Translations under genes and position numbers: made by a program
Part shown: positions 7,755 to 15,905 of the stretch, one piece after another
Position numbering within the stretch: position 1 is the first letter of the stretch
Layout: every line of letters starts with the position of its first letter
Assembly (NCBI GenBank): GCA_902776665.1
Contig: CACYQZ010000003.1
Location: forward strand, 48,890-112,889
DNA: 64,000 bases
Direction: 5' to 3'
DNA from: an uncultured Prevotellaceae bacterium
GTDB taxonomy: Bacteria > Bacteroidota > Bacteroidia > Bacteroidales > Bacteroidaceae
Notes under the pieces: model-generated
What the model was told of the DNA's origin: nothing
The model's database searches: none
Seen by the model: the letters and a program-made list of their open reading frames with translations, nothing else

Positions 7755-8600
7755 ATGAAACTGGTGAAACCCAAGAAAAACCTCGGTCAGCATTTTCTTT
7801 GCGACCTCGACATCGCCCGCCGCATCGCCGACACCGTCGATGCTTGTCCCGACATTCCCATCCTCGAAATCGGTCCCGGAATGGGCGTCCTCACGCAGTT
7901 TCTCGCCCAAAAACAACGCGAATTCAAAGCCGTCGAAATCGACCACGAAAGCGTCGAATTCCTCCAAAATCACCCCACACTCCACACTCCACACTCCTCA
8001 CCCAACTCTCAACTGTCAACTGTCAACTCTCAACTCTCAATTATCGAGGCCGATTTCCTCCGCATGGACCTCAACGAAGTCTTCGGCGGTCGCCCCTTCG
8101 TGCTCACGGGCAACTATCCCTACGACATTTCCTCGCAAATTTTCTTCAAAATGCTCGACAACCGCGATTTGATTCCCTGCTGCACCGGCATGATTCAGCA
8201 CGAAGTCGCCCTCCGCATGGCCGCCCAGCCCGGCACGAAAGCCTACGGCATCCTCTCCGTGTTGATGCAGGCGTGGTACGATGTCGAATACCTTTTCACG
8301 GTCGAACCCTCCGTGTTCAATCCGCCGCCGAAAGTCCAGTCCGCCGTCATTCGCCTGACGCGAAACGCCGTCACCGATCTCGGTTGCGACGAAAAACTTT
8401 TTAAGCGCGTCGTGAAAACCACCTTCAACCAACGCCGGAAAATGCTGCGCGTGTCGCTTCGTCAAATCCTCAATCCACAAGCATCGGAAGAAAATGCAAC
8501 ATTCTACCATCAACATTCCGATTTTTTGACTTTCCGTCCCGAACAACTCACCATCCAACAGTTCGTCGAACTGACCAATTATCTGCCACAGAACATTTAA
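7755..8600 (+). CDS. rsmA: 16S rRNA (adenine1518/1519-N6)-dimethyltransferase
   Basis: The 281-residue protein is KsgA/RsmA, which dimethylates two adjacent adenines in the 3'-terminal hairpin of 16S rRNA during 30S assembly. Motifs: KKNLGQHFL at the N-terminus, the SAM loop LEIGPGMGVLTQFL, the acidic VEIDHES, and catalytic NYPYDISSQIFFKM, followed by FNQRRKMLR in the C-terminal domain. It is somewhat longer than Bacteroides homologues as I remember them (about 265-270) because of an in-frame insert of about 20 residues (about 74-96) rich in H, P, S and N. This insert is encoded by a tandem heptamer array. It lies on the surface loop before IIEADFLRMDL and need not abolish activity. Start 7755 is set by the promoter. 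Confidence 0.93.
   Translation: MKLVKPKKNLGQHFLCDLDIARRIADTVDACPDIPILEIGPGMGVLTQFLAQKQREFKAVEIDHESVEFLQNHPTLHTPHSSPNSQLSTVNSQLSIIEADFLRMDLNEVFGGRPFVLTGNYPYDISSQIFFKMLDNRDLIPCCTGMIQHEVALRMAAQPGTKAYGILSVLMQAWYDVEYLFTVEPSVFNPPPKVQSAVIRLTRNAVTDLGCDEKLFKRVVKTTFNQRRKMLRVSLRQILNPQASEENATFYHQHSDFLTFRPEQLTIQQFVELTNYLPQNI
7972..8041 (+). repeat. In-frame heptamer array inside rsmA
   Basis: Ten consecutive 7-base units can be laid out here: ACCCCAC, ACTCCAC twice, ACTCCTC, ACCCAAC, TCTCAAC, TGTCAAC twice, TCTCAAC, TCTCAAT. It appears as two sub-arrays, an ACTCCAC type followed by a TSTCAAC type. The array encodes the extra low-complexity loop of RsmA without breaking the frame. Confidence 0.85.
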
Positions 8601-8633
8601 AAAATATTAAGAATATATAAATTTATAAAACTT

Positions 8634-8640
8634 GGGGGGG
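8634..8640 (+). repeat. Poly-G tract upstream of the polysaccharide locus
   Basis: Seven consecutive G in an otherwise AT-rich region, 40 bases before the -7 element at 8680-8687. Such tracts can vary in length by slippage; whether this one does cannot be seen from one sequence. Confidence 0.5.
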
Positions 8641-8679
8641 TAAGACGGGGAAATCATCCGATTTCTCATTATTTATATT

Positions 8680-8687
8680 TACCTTTG
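8680..8687 (+). promoter_or_regulatory. -7 element of the polysaccharide operon promoter
   Basis: TACCTTTG is a perfect TAnnTTTG match in an AT-rich region. The -33 box is weak. No inverted repeats flank it, so it does not look like an invertible Bacteroides capsule promoter. Confidence 0.6.
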
Positions 8688-8717
8688 CATTCAATATGAA
8701 ATAAAACGGAATTCTGC

Positions 8718-8827
8718 GAGATTCAACCATGAATCTCTAAGGCGGCACTCCTCCCGTGTTGCCCGCTTTTACGGCGTCGGCAGCAAAGCTCGCGCATACG
8801 CTCGCGCGAGAAAGGGATTGGTGTGCC
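8718..8827 (+). promoter_or_regulatory. Structured untranslated leader of the polysaccharide operon
   Basis: Between the promoter and the first gene lies a roughly 175-base leader with two perfect hairpins: GAGATTCA/TGAATCTC (8718-8725 with 8730-8737, 4-base loop) and CTCGCGC/GCGCGAG (8789-8795 with 8804-8810, 8-base loop). A further GGCAC/GTGCC pairing (about 8743-8747 with 8823-8827) could close the domain. The leader is far more GC-rich than its surroundings. No tRNA or known riboswitch could be recognised. It may control elongation into the locus, which lacks a UpxY/NusG-like gene; that is inference. Confidence 0.5.
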
Positions 8828-8867
8828 CAGTTCTTTCTTAATGATTAAAAATATAAAATCACATCAA

Positions 8868-10073
8868 ATGTTCAATTTAGATAAATTTATTAGCGAAAAG
8901 ATTACCTTTCGCCCCATCAGCATGTTTGAGAGTGACATCCAAGCCAATGCTGCACGGCTGACTCAGGAAATAGAAGGTAAATCCGTGTGCGTCATCGGTG
9001 GTGCTGGTAGTATCGGTTCTTCGTTTATTAAAGCCGTGCTGCGATTCAGACCTAGCAAACTGGTTGTCATCGACCTCAACGAGAATGGTTTGGCTGAACT
9101 GACCCGCGACATCCGTTCTACGGAAGGGCTTTTTGTGCCGCAAGAATATCGCGCTTATACGCTGAACTTTGCTGACCCGATCTTCACAAGGATCTTCCGC
9201 GAAGAGAAAGGTTTTGACATCGTGGCCAATTTCTCCGCCCATAAGCATGTGCGTAGCGAGAAGGACAAATACTCCGTTCAGGCGCTCATCGAAAATAACG
9301 ACATCAAAGCCAAGAATCTGATGGACTTGCTGTGCGAATTTCCACCCAAACATTTCTTCTGCGTGAGCACCGATAAGGCCGCCAATCCCGTGAACATCAT
9401 GGGTGCCAGCAAGCGCATCATGGAGGATTTGGTGATGGCTTACAACGGCAAGTTTAAAGTAACAACCGCACGTTTTGCCAATGTCGCTTTCAGTAACGGA
9501 TCTTTGCCTGACGGCTGGCTGCACCGCTTGCAAAAGAAACAGCCTTTGGCCGCTCCCAACGATGTGAAGCGTTATTTTGTTTCGCCCGAAGAAAGTGGAC
9601 AGATTTGCATGTTGGCTTGTATTTTGGGCAACGGTGGAGAGATATTCTTCCCGAAGTTGGGTGAAGACCAGATGCTTACTTTCAGTACAATTTGTGATGA
9701 CTTTGTGAAATCCGAGGGCTTCCAAAAGAAGGAATTTGCCAACGATGATGAGGCCAAGCATTATGCAAGCAAGATGTCCTACGACAGCGATACTTATCCT
9801 GTGGTTTACTTTAAGAGTGATACTACAGGTGAAAAAGCCTACGAGGAGTTCTATATCCCAGGTGAGAAAATCAACATGGAACGCTTCAAGGCCTTGGGTG
9901 TGGTGGAGGAAACCACACGTCGCCCGATGAATGAGGTGAATGCCTTCTTCGCCAAGTTGGAAGCGTTATTCCAAGGCGATTTCACCAAGGAGGACGTGGT
10001 AAAAGCCATCAAGGAGTTTATTCCGAACTTCGAGCACGAGGAGAAGGGAAAGAATTTGGATCAGAAAATGTAA
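8868..10073 (+). CDS. UDP-GlcNAc 4,6-dehydratase-like (LegB/PseB/FlaA1 family SDR)
   Basis: The 401-residue protein is an extended SDR of the polysaccharide biosynthesis family. The NAD-binding loop is VIGGAGSIGSS, followed by ANFSAHKHVRSEKD and FCVSTDKAANPVNIMGASKR. The usual catalytic Tyr is replaced by Met in the MxxxK motif, as in UDP-GlcNAc 4,6-dehydratases. It is longer than PseB and resembles the LegB-like form of Bacteroidetes. It probably makes a UDP-4-keto-6-deoxy-HexNAc used by the aminotransferase 21 bases downstream. Start at ATG 8868 was chosen over an upstream GTG (8823) that falls in the structured leader. It is the first gene of the long forward locus. Confidence 0.82.
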   Translation: MFNLDKFISEKITFRPISMFESDIQANAARLTQEIEGKSVCVIGGAGSIGSSFIKAVLRFRPSKLVVIDLNENGLAELTRDIRSTEGLFVPQEYRAYTLNFADPIFTRIFREEKGFDIVANFSAHKHVRSEKDKYSVQALIENNDIKAKNLMDLLCEFPPKHFFCVSTDKAANPVNIMGASKRIMEDLVMAYNGKFKVTTARFANVAFSNGSLPDGWLHRLQKKQPLAAPNDVKRYFVSPEESGQICMLACILGNGGEIFFPKLGEDQMLTFSTICDDFVKSEGFQKKEFANDDEAKHYASKMSYDSDTYPVVYFKSDTTGEKAYEEFYIPGEKINMERFKALGVVEETTRRPMNEVNAFFAKLEALFQGDFTKEDVVKAIKEFIPNFEHEEKGKNLDQKM

Positions 10074-10094
10074 ATATAAAATATAATATACTCT

Positions 10095-11228
10095 ATGGGT
10101 TACAAAATTCCATTATTCAACTTAAACTTTGACGAAAGAGAAGCCCAAGCGGCTTACGATACCATCAAATCGGGCTGGATTTCCACAGGCCCGAAAAACG
10201 AGCAACTGGAACAGATGTTCATCGACATGTGGAAGGTGGGTTATGCGGTGAGCATGACCAACTGCACCGCTGCACTGCATGTCTGCTGCATGGTATGCGG
10301 CCTCGGCCCTGGCGATGAGGTGCTGGTGCCTTCGCTCACCTTTGCTGCTTCGGTGAACAGCATCCGTTATGTAGGGGCAACACCTGTCTTCTGCGACATT
10401 ATCGGTCCTGACCATATCAATATCGACCCGAAGGAAATCGAGAAGAAGATTACGCCTAAAACCAAGGCAATCGTAGTGGTTCACATGGCAGGCTTCCCTG
10501 CCCACATGGACGAAATCATGGCTATTGCGCGCAAGCATAACCTGAAGGTGATTGAAGATGCTTGCCACGGCCCATTGTCGGAATACAAAGGTAAGAAACT
10601 GGGAACGCTCGGCGACTGCGCAGCTTTCAGTTTCTTCTCTAACAAGAACATCTCTACAGGTGAAGGCGGTATGTTCATCACCAACAGCGAGGAAATGGCC
10701 AAGAAAGCCCGTCTGCTGCGCTCGCATGGCATGACGACCATGAGCTACCAACGTGCCAGTGGCCATGCCACCACTTACGACATCCTAGAATTAGGCTATA
10801 ACTACCGCATGGACGACATTCGTGCTGCCATTGCTATTGAGCAATTGAAGAAGTTGCCCGCCGACTTGGACGCTCGTATCAAGGTACGCCAGCGTTACGT
10901 GGAGCAACTGGCCAACGTAAAGGATGTGGTGGTGCCATTTGCCGACTACAAGGAGTTTGTGAGCAATTACATTATGCCTGTGGTGATTACCAAAGGTGAT
11001 ACGGCATACCGTGATGCTATCCGCGACAAGATTCATGCGGCTGGCATTCAAACCAGCGTGCACTATCCAGCCGTACACCGTTTCTCCATTTACAAGGATT
11101 ATCCCGCAGTGTTGCCTCAAACGGAGTATGTGACCGACCATGAAATCACGCTCCCGATGTATGCGGCATTGACGATGGAACAAATTGACTTTATCGTTAA
11201 GACCCTTGACGAAGCCCTCCATGGATAA
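10095..11228 (+). CDS. DegT/DnrJ/EryC1 sugar aminotransferase (LegC-like)
   Basis: The 377-residue protein is a PLP-dependent fold-type I aminotransferase acting on 4-keto nucleotide sugars. It shows the DegT start (KSGWISTGP), the cofactor region TNCTAALHV, VIEDACHGPLS with the PLP Asp, and the Schiff-base Lys in FSFFSNKNISTGEGG. It directly follows the dehydratase, so the pair should give a UDP-4-amino-4,6-dideoxy-HexNAc. Its end overlaps the next gene by 8 bases, so the first three genes are translationally linked. A LegC-like assignment rests on neighbourhood; no legI, legG or legF homologue is present in the window, so a nonulosonic acid is not predicted. Confidence 0.85.
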   Translation: MGYKIPLFNLNFDEREAQAAYDTIKSGWISTGPKNEQLEQMFIDMWKVGYAVSMTNCTAALHVCCMVCGLGPGDEVLVPSLTFAASVNSIRYVGATPVFCDIIGPDHINIDPKEIEKKITPKTKAIVVVHMAGFPAHMDEIMAIARKHNLKVIEDACHGPLSEYKGKKLGTLGDCAAFSFFSNKNISTGEGGMFITNSEEMAKKARLLRSHGMTTMSYQRASGHATTYDILELGYNYRMDDIRAAIAIEQLKKLPADLDARIKVRQRYVEQLANVKDVVVPFADYKEFVSNYIMPVVITKGDTAYRDAIRDKIHAAGIQTSVHYPAVHRFSIYKDYPAVLPQTEYVTDHEITLPMYAALTMEQIDFIVKTLDEALHG

Positions 11229-12408
11229 GAAAAGCATCCTCGTTTTCGGTGTGGGCGAACTGCAACGCTCTATCGTCCGTCGGGCCAAGCTGAAAGGTTT
11301 GTTCACCATAGGCATTGACCCATGTGCCGATGCGGTATGCAAGGACGAGGTGGATGCTTTTGAGATAGTTGGCGGACAAGACTTTGAGGGTACCTGTGCC
11401 GTAGTGGAAAAGTATGGTGTTGATGCCATTGTGACAGCAGCGACTGACAAGCCCCTGATAATGATGGCAAGAGTGGCCGAGAAGTATGGCTTCCCATTCT
11501 ATTCCGTTGAGACGGCGCAATGGTCCACGGATAAATACCAGATGAAACAACGCTTTTTGGAAGGCGGTGTGCCTTGTGCACGAGGCCGTCTTATCGCCAA
11601 GGCAGAAGAAGCCGACGATTTGTATTATCCGCTCATTGTGAAGCCTCGCGATAACTCAGGCAGTCGTGGCGTGAAACTATGCCGAAACAAGGAGGAGCTA
11701 CAGGAAGCCATGCAGGAGGCTTTGCAGTATTCCCATCTTGACACGGTGTTGGTGGAGGAATACATCGAAGGACAGGAATATAGCATCGAAGGTCTGCATT
11801 ATGACGGCAAGAGCGAAGTAATCCAATTCACGGAAAAGACCACGACGGAGTTTCCCTATAATGTGGAATTGGCACACAAGCAACCGGCCAACCTGACAGA
11901 GGAGCAAAAGAATGACATAAGGGAGCTGGTTTCAAAGATTGCAAAGTGTATGCATTTCGAGAATTGTCCTTCGCATACTGAGTTGAAGATTAACGAACGT
12001 GGTATTTTTATCATAGAGACCAGTCCGCGTTTGGGTGGTGACTATATCACTTCCACTTTGGTGCCGCTTTCCACGGGGATCAATATGGAAGACCAACTGC
12101 TGAACATCGCTTTGGGAGAGAAAGTGGATACACAAACGGGGCGTGTTGAAAAAGCCTCTGGCGTTTGTTTCTTCTGTCTGCCCGAAGGCATAGTAAAAAA
12201 GATTGACCCACAGATAAACGATGTGGCCTCTTGGCCAGGGGTGTATAGTTTTGAGTTGAAACTGGAGGAAGGTGACGAAGTACATCAGATTACGAGTAGC
12301 TTGAATCGGTATGGGGAAATGATTATCTCAGCTGACAATCGGAAGGGACTCGATGATTTAATGGCCGATTATGAGCAGTGTTTTAATGATTTGATAAAGA
12401 TTGGATAA
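11221..12408 (+). CDS. ATP-grasp enzyme, first of a tandem pair
   Basis: The 395-residue protein has a Rossmann-like pre-ATP-grasp domain (SILVFGVGELQRSIV) followed by an ATP-grasp fold. Motifs are PLIVKPRDNSGSRGVKL, the hinge VLVEEYIEGQEYSIEGL, and IIETSPRLGGDYITS with the metal-binding Glu. Enzymes of this type join a carboxylate to an amine or thiol using ATP. The next gene is a clear paralogue (shared QEYSIE and QPANL motifs). Placement after a sugar aminotransferase suggests attachment of an amino or carboxylic acid to an amino sugar or precursor; that is inference. Start 11221 lies 8 bases inside the upstream gene and is preferred over an in-frame start at 11185 deep in that gene. Confidence 0.82.
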   Translation: MDKKSILVFGVGELQRSIVRRAKLKGLFTIGIDPCADAVCKDEVDAFEIVGGQDFEGTCAVVEKYGVDAIVTAATDKPLIMMARVAEKYGFPFYSVETAQWSTDKYQMKQRFLEGGVPCARGRLIAKAEEADDLYYPLIVKPRDNSGSRGVKLCRNKEELQEAMQEALQYSHLDTVLVEEYIEGQEYSIEGLHYDGKSEVIQFTEKTTTEFPYNVELAHKQPANLTEEQKNDIRELVSKIAKCMHFENCPSHTELKINERGIFIIETSPRLGGDYITSTLVPLSTGINMEDQLLNIALGEKVDTQTGRVEKASGVCFFCLPEGIVKKIDPQINDVASWPGVYSFELKLEEGDEVHQITSSLNRYGEMIISADNRKGLDDLMADYEQCFNDLIKIG

Positions 12409-12418
12409 TATTGGGTTT

Positions 12419-13987
12419 ATGAGTCAATATGTCTTAGCCATCATTGGTGCAGGAGAAGGCGCACTGCCTATTATCAATGCAGCCAAGGAAATGGGGGTAA
12501 TTGTCGTTGCATACGGCAGAAATGATTCTCTTGCCAAAGACCAAGTGGATGTTTTTGTGGAGGAGAATAATTTCGACATCCAGTTTATCGCTGATTCTTG
12601 TCGTGAACTGAATGTGAATGGCGTAATGCCTTCAAGTGAGCTTTCCACTGAGGTCGCAGCAAGAGTTGCACATACAGCAGGACTTCTTTGCAATGACATT
12701 GAACATGGATTTGGAGGAAAGAACAAATACTTTATGAGAACGAAGGTGGCAAACCTTGTTTCTGTAAAGCAGCCAAAGTTCCAACTCTATAAAGAGGGAT
12801 TGAATGTCGCGTTCCCAGTAGTGGTGAAGTCTGTAGATGCTTGTGGGAAAAGGGGTGTAAGCATTGCATATAATGAAGAGGACTTGAAACAGGCGGTTCA
12901 ACAAGCCAGAGAAAACTCTTCCGATGGTTCGGCACTTGTAGAAGAGTACTTGAAAGGCGGCCAAGAATATTCCATCGAGTGTCTTTCTAACTGCAAGGGC
13001 AAACACTATGTAATCCAATATACAGAGAAAGAATCCTCTGGACCACCGCATTTTGTGGAGATAGCCCACCACCAGCCTGCAAATCTTTCCGACGAAACGA
13101 AAGCAAGGATTGACAAGGCTGCTTGGGATATTCTTGAGGTGCTTGGATTGAATTGCGGCATGGCGCATTTGGAAATCAAGATCATTGATAATGAGATCTA
13201 CTTTATAGAAGTTGGTGCCCGAGGCGGCGGTGACCATATTTCAGACATTCTCACCCCTTTGAGCACCGGCTTTGATTATTACAAAGCCGCTATTGAGTGC
13301 CATTTGGGTATATATCAACCTACCACAATCACCAACAAAGCCTACACGGGTATTTATTTCCACAGCAAACAAAATGAACGTCTGAGGCCCTTGTTTGAGC
13401 AAGCCAAAACTGCTTCTTGGTGTATCAAGAACACGGTCGTTAAAGATGAGTTCGACGAGGCTTCGGGCAATGTAGGTGCCTCAAAATCAGGTTATATAAT
13501 CTATTGTTCTGATCACAAAATCAGCTTAAAGCATTGCAATAATAGGTTTCATGCTCAATTGATTAATCAACACCCCAATGCAAAAACGCTCATTAGGCAA
13601 CACTGCCAAGATATTGATAATGTATTAACTGATGAAAAATTTGAAGCGTGGTATAATAAGATTATTAATACTGGTAACTTGATTGCTGTTATAGACAGGG
13701 ACAGGATTATTGCATTTGCCCTACTATATTGTAATCATATAGAAACTTTGGACGCGTATATTTGTAATGTGTATGTATTGTCTCAGTATCGAGGAATAGG
13801 ATTGTCAGTGAAATTATTGGAAAAAGCAGTTGAGATTTGTCGTGAAAAAGGATTCAAGTCCATGTCGTTACATGTTGATAAACACAATTCTACTGCGATA
13901 AAAGTCTATGAAAAATTTGGTTTTGAGATATGTGATAATGATATTGCTGGAGATAGTCGGATTGCAATGAGGTTGCCCGTGAAATAA
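12419..13987 (+). CDS. ATP-grasp / GNAT acetyltransferase fusion
   Basis: The 522-residue protein joins two modules. Residues 1 to about 390 are an ATP-grasp enzyme paralogous to the upstream gene: YVLAIIGAGEGALP, FPVVVKSVDACGKRGVSI, ALVEEYLKGGQEYSIECL and IYFIEVGARGGGDH. Residues from about 425 form a GNAT N-acetyltransferase with the acetyl-CoA loop QYRGIGLS (about 456) and NSTAIKVYEKFGFE near the end. The fusion suggests a two-step modification in which the ligase product or the sugar is also N-acylated. Start at ATG 12419 follows the upstream stop by 10 bases; a TTG at 12401 would overlap. The linker region is unusually AT-rich compared with the ATP-grasp part, consistent with recent assembly. 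Confidence 0.82.
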   Translation: MSQYVLAIIGAGEGALPIINAAKEMGVIVVAYGRNDSLAKDQVDVFVEENNFDIQFIADSCRELNVNGVMPSSELSTEVAARVAHTAGLLCNDIEHGFGGKNKYFMRTKVANLVSVKQPKFQLYKEGLNVAFPVVVKSVDACGKRGVSIAYNEEDLKQAVQQARENSSDGSALVEEYLKGGQEYSIECLSNCKGKHYVIQYTEKESSGPPHFVEIAHHQPANLSDETKARIDKAAWDILEVLGLNCGMAHLEIKIIDNEIYFIEVGARGGGDHISDILTPLSTGFDYYKAAIECHLGIYQPTTITNKAYTGIYFHSKQNERLRPLFEQAKTASWCIKNTVVKDEFDEASGNVGASKSGYIIYCSDHKISLKHCNNRFHAQLINQHPNAKTLIRQHCQDIDNVLTDEKFEAWYNKIINTGNLIAVIDRDRIIAFALLYCNHIETLDAYICNVYVLSQYRGIGLSVKLLEKAVEICREKGFKSMSLHVDKHNSTAIKVYEKFGFEICDNDIAGDSRIAMRLPVK

Positions 13988-13994
13988 CACGAAA

Positions 13995-15050
13995 ATGAAA
14001 AATACGATAGAAAACAGAACTATTAACGTATGGGTATCCCTTCTTGATGCTATGAAAACCATGGATACTCAGAAAGTGAAAACTCTATTTGTGTTCGATG
14101 GTGAGCATTTCGAGGGATTATTGACCTTAGGCGATATCCAGAGGGCGATAATTAAAAACATTGCCTTGACGGAGCCTGTGAGCCGAATTTTGAACAAGAG
14201 CAAGATTTACGGCTATGTCACAGAAGATGAAACTGCCATCAAGGAAAAGATTCGCCGGATGCGTGCTGAGGTGATGCCTATCTTGGATGAAAAAGGAGAA
14301 TTGGTGGATGTGTGGTTTTGGAGTGACCTTTTCAAAAAAACGGAGTTGGTGCAACGTGAACAAATCAACCTCCCCGTGGTCATCATGGCAGGTGGAAAAG
14401 GCACGCGCCTGAAACCCATCACCAATGTCATCCCCAAACCCTTGGTACCTATTGGCGACAAGACCATTCTTGAGGAAATCATGGACCAATTCGAAGCCAT
14501 TGGCTGCCAAAAGTTCTATATGTCGGTCAATTACAAGAGCAATATGATGCGCTATTACCTTGACCAACTGCCCCATCATTATGATGTGAGTTTCTTTGAA
14601 GAGGACAAACCGCTTGGCACCATAGGTAGCGTATCGTTGCTGAAAGGAAAGATTGATACGTCCTTCTTTGTCAGCAACTGCGACATTGTCATTGATCAGG
14701 ATATGCGCGATGTGTATGACTATCACTGCGAAAACCACAATGACCTGACTATCGTGACGGCAGTGAAGAGTTTCCGCATTCCATACGGTGTGATTGAGAC
14801 TGGTGAAGACGGCCTAATGACCGCCTTGAAGGAAAAACCAGAATTGACCTATATGATCAATACAGGTGTTTATATCCTCAATCCTGGGTGTATCGATGAA
14901 ATACCCCAAGGCGAATTTTTCCATATCACCCAACTAATGGAAAAAATTAAAGCCCGCGGTGGCCGTGTGGGGTGTTTCCCCGTGAGTGAACAGTCTTGGA
15001 AGGATATGGGTGAATGGCCGGAGTATTTGAAGATGATAGATGTATTGTAA
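13995..15050 (+). CDS. CBS-domain sugar nucleotidyltransferase (PtmE-like)
   Basis: The 351-residue protein has an N-terminal CBS pair (about residues 1-120) and a C-terminal nucleotidyltransferase domain. The latter starts VVIMAGGKGTRLKPITNVIPKPLVPIG-like, with the GxGxRL nucleotide loop and the KPL/V sugar-phosphate motif, then FVSNCDIVI with the metal Asp. The same architecture occurs in PtmE of Campylobacter, a GlcN-1-P guanylyltransferase. It should activate a hexose or hexosamine 1-phosphate as an NDP-sugar; which nucleotide is used cannot be read here. It starts 7 bases after the ATP-grasp/GNAT gene. The CBS pair may sense a nucleotide. Confidence 0.8.
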   Translation: MKNTIENRTINVWVSLLDAMKTMDTQKVKTLFVFDGEHFEGLLTLGDIQRAIIKNIALTEPVSRILNKSKIYGYVTEDETAIKEKIRRMRAEVMPILDEKGELVDVWFWSDLFKKTELVQREQINLPVVIMAGGKGTRLKPITNVIPKPLVPIGDKTILEEIMDQFEAIGCQKFYMSVNYKSNMMRYYLDQLPHHYDVSFFEEDKPLGTIGSVSLLKGKIDTSFFVSNCDIVIDQDMRDVYDYHCENHNDLTIVTAVKSFRIPYGVIETGEDGLMTALKEKPELTYMINTGVYILNPGCIDEIPQGEFFHITQLMEKIKARGGRVGCFPVSEQSWKDMGEWPEYLKMIDVL

Positions 15051-15061
15051 ACTTGCTAGTT

Positions 15062-15826
15062 ATGACCAACAGAGAAAAATACCATTTTGATGACTTTACG
15101 CTTGATAATTACAGGCGGCTTGTCAAATTAGCCAAGGAACAAGGGTTTCAATTTATTCTACATAAGGATGAATTTGTGCCTGAAAGAAAAGACGTCATCT
15201 GGCGTCATGATGTTGAGTTTGAGCCTGACATAGCCTTAAAAATGGCGGAGATAGAACATGAAGAAGGGGTTGTGGCGAGTTATTTCTTTCAATTACATAG
15301 TCCATTTTATAACCTTTTGAACAAATATTATTCCAATATTTTCAACGACATACGAAAACTTGGACATTTGGTAGGACTTCATTTTGATTGCCATTATTGG
15401 GGCATTGGCGACGAGAAAGAATTGGATGAATATATAAAGCTTGATAGGGACTATTTAGAACATACTTTTGGTGTAAAAATCGACACTTTTTCTTTTCATA
15501 ATACCACCTCCTTCACACAAAGTTGTCTAGAGTACAAATATGGTGGCCTGATAAATGTGTATTCGTCTTATTTCAAAGAACATTATAGTTACTGTGGAGA
15601 CAGCCTTGGTTATTGGCGGTTCGACAGACTTGAGGACGTATTGAAAGACGATAAGGTACAACACCTTCAAGTACTGACCCACGATGCCAATTGGAGTGAA
15701 GAAGTACTTTCACCGAGAAAACGATTTACCAAAGCCATGCATGACCATGCTGAACGGCTGATAGCTGGACAAGTGAATGGGCTGCATGCTAAAGGTATGC
15801 TTTGTCCAGATGATGAAGAAGACTAG
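15062..15826 (+). CDS. Polysaccharide-deacetylase-like protein
   Basis: The 254-residue protein resembles NodB/CE4-like proteins. It has DVIWRHDVEFEPDIAL, where the HD(V)E/D pair matches the metal motif of polysaccharide deacetylases, then GLHFDCHYWG and SFHNTTSF supplying further His residues, and VLTHDANWS near the end. No signal peptide is visible, so it would act in the cytoplasm, perhaps removing an N-acyl group from a nucleotide-sugar or lipid-linked intermediate. It follows the PtmE-like gene by 11 bases. An in-frame start at 15014 inside the upstream gene is less likely. Family assignment is moderate. Confidence 0.62.
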   Translation: MTNREKYHFDDFTLDNYRRLVKLAKEQGFQFILHKDEFVPERKDVIWRHDVEFEPDIALKMAEIEHEEGVVASYFFQLHSPFYNLLNKYYSNIFNDIRKLGHLVGLHFDCHYWGIGDEKELDEYIKLDRDYLEHTFGVKIDTFSFHNTTSFTQSCLEYKYGGLINVYSSYFKEHYSYCGDSLGYWRFDRLEDVLKDDKVQHLQVLTHDANWSEEVLSPRKRFTKAMHDHAERLIAGQVNGLHAKGMLCPDDEED

Positions 15827-15905
15827 AAACAAGTTTAGCATGGTTTTGCAGGTTTGTTTTGGCAGATAAATCTACGATTATTTAGTTTTAATTGTCATTT
15901 CCATC

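Noticed and set aside
8601-8720. Invertible capsule promoter of the Bacteroides type
   Set aside because: No inverted repeats flank the -7 element and no recombinase gene is nearby.
8738-8827. tRNA gene in the leader of the polysaccharide locus
   Set aside because: No T-loop motif or cloverleaf could be drawn.
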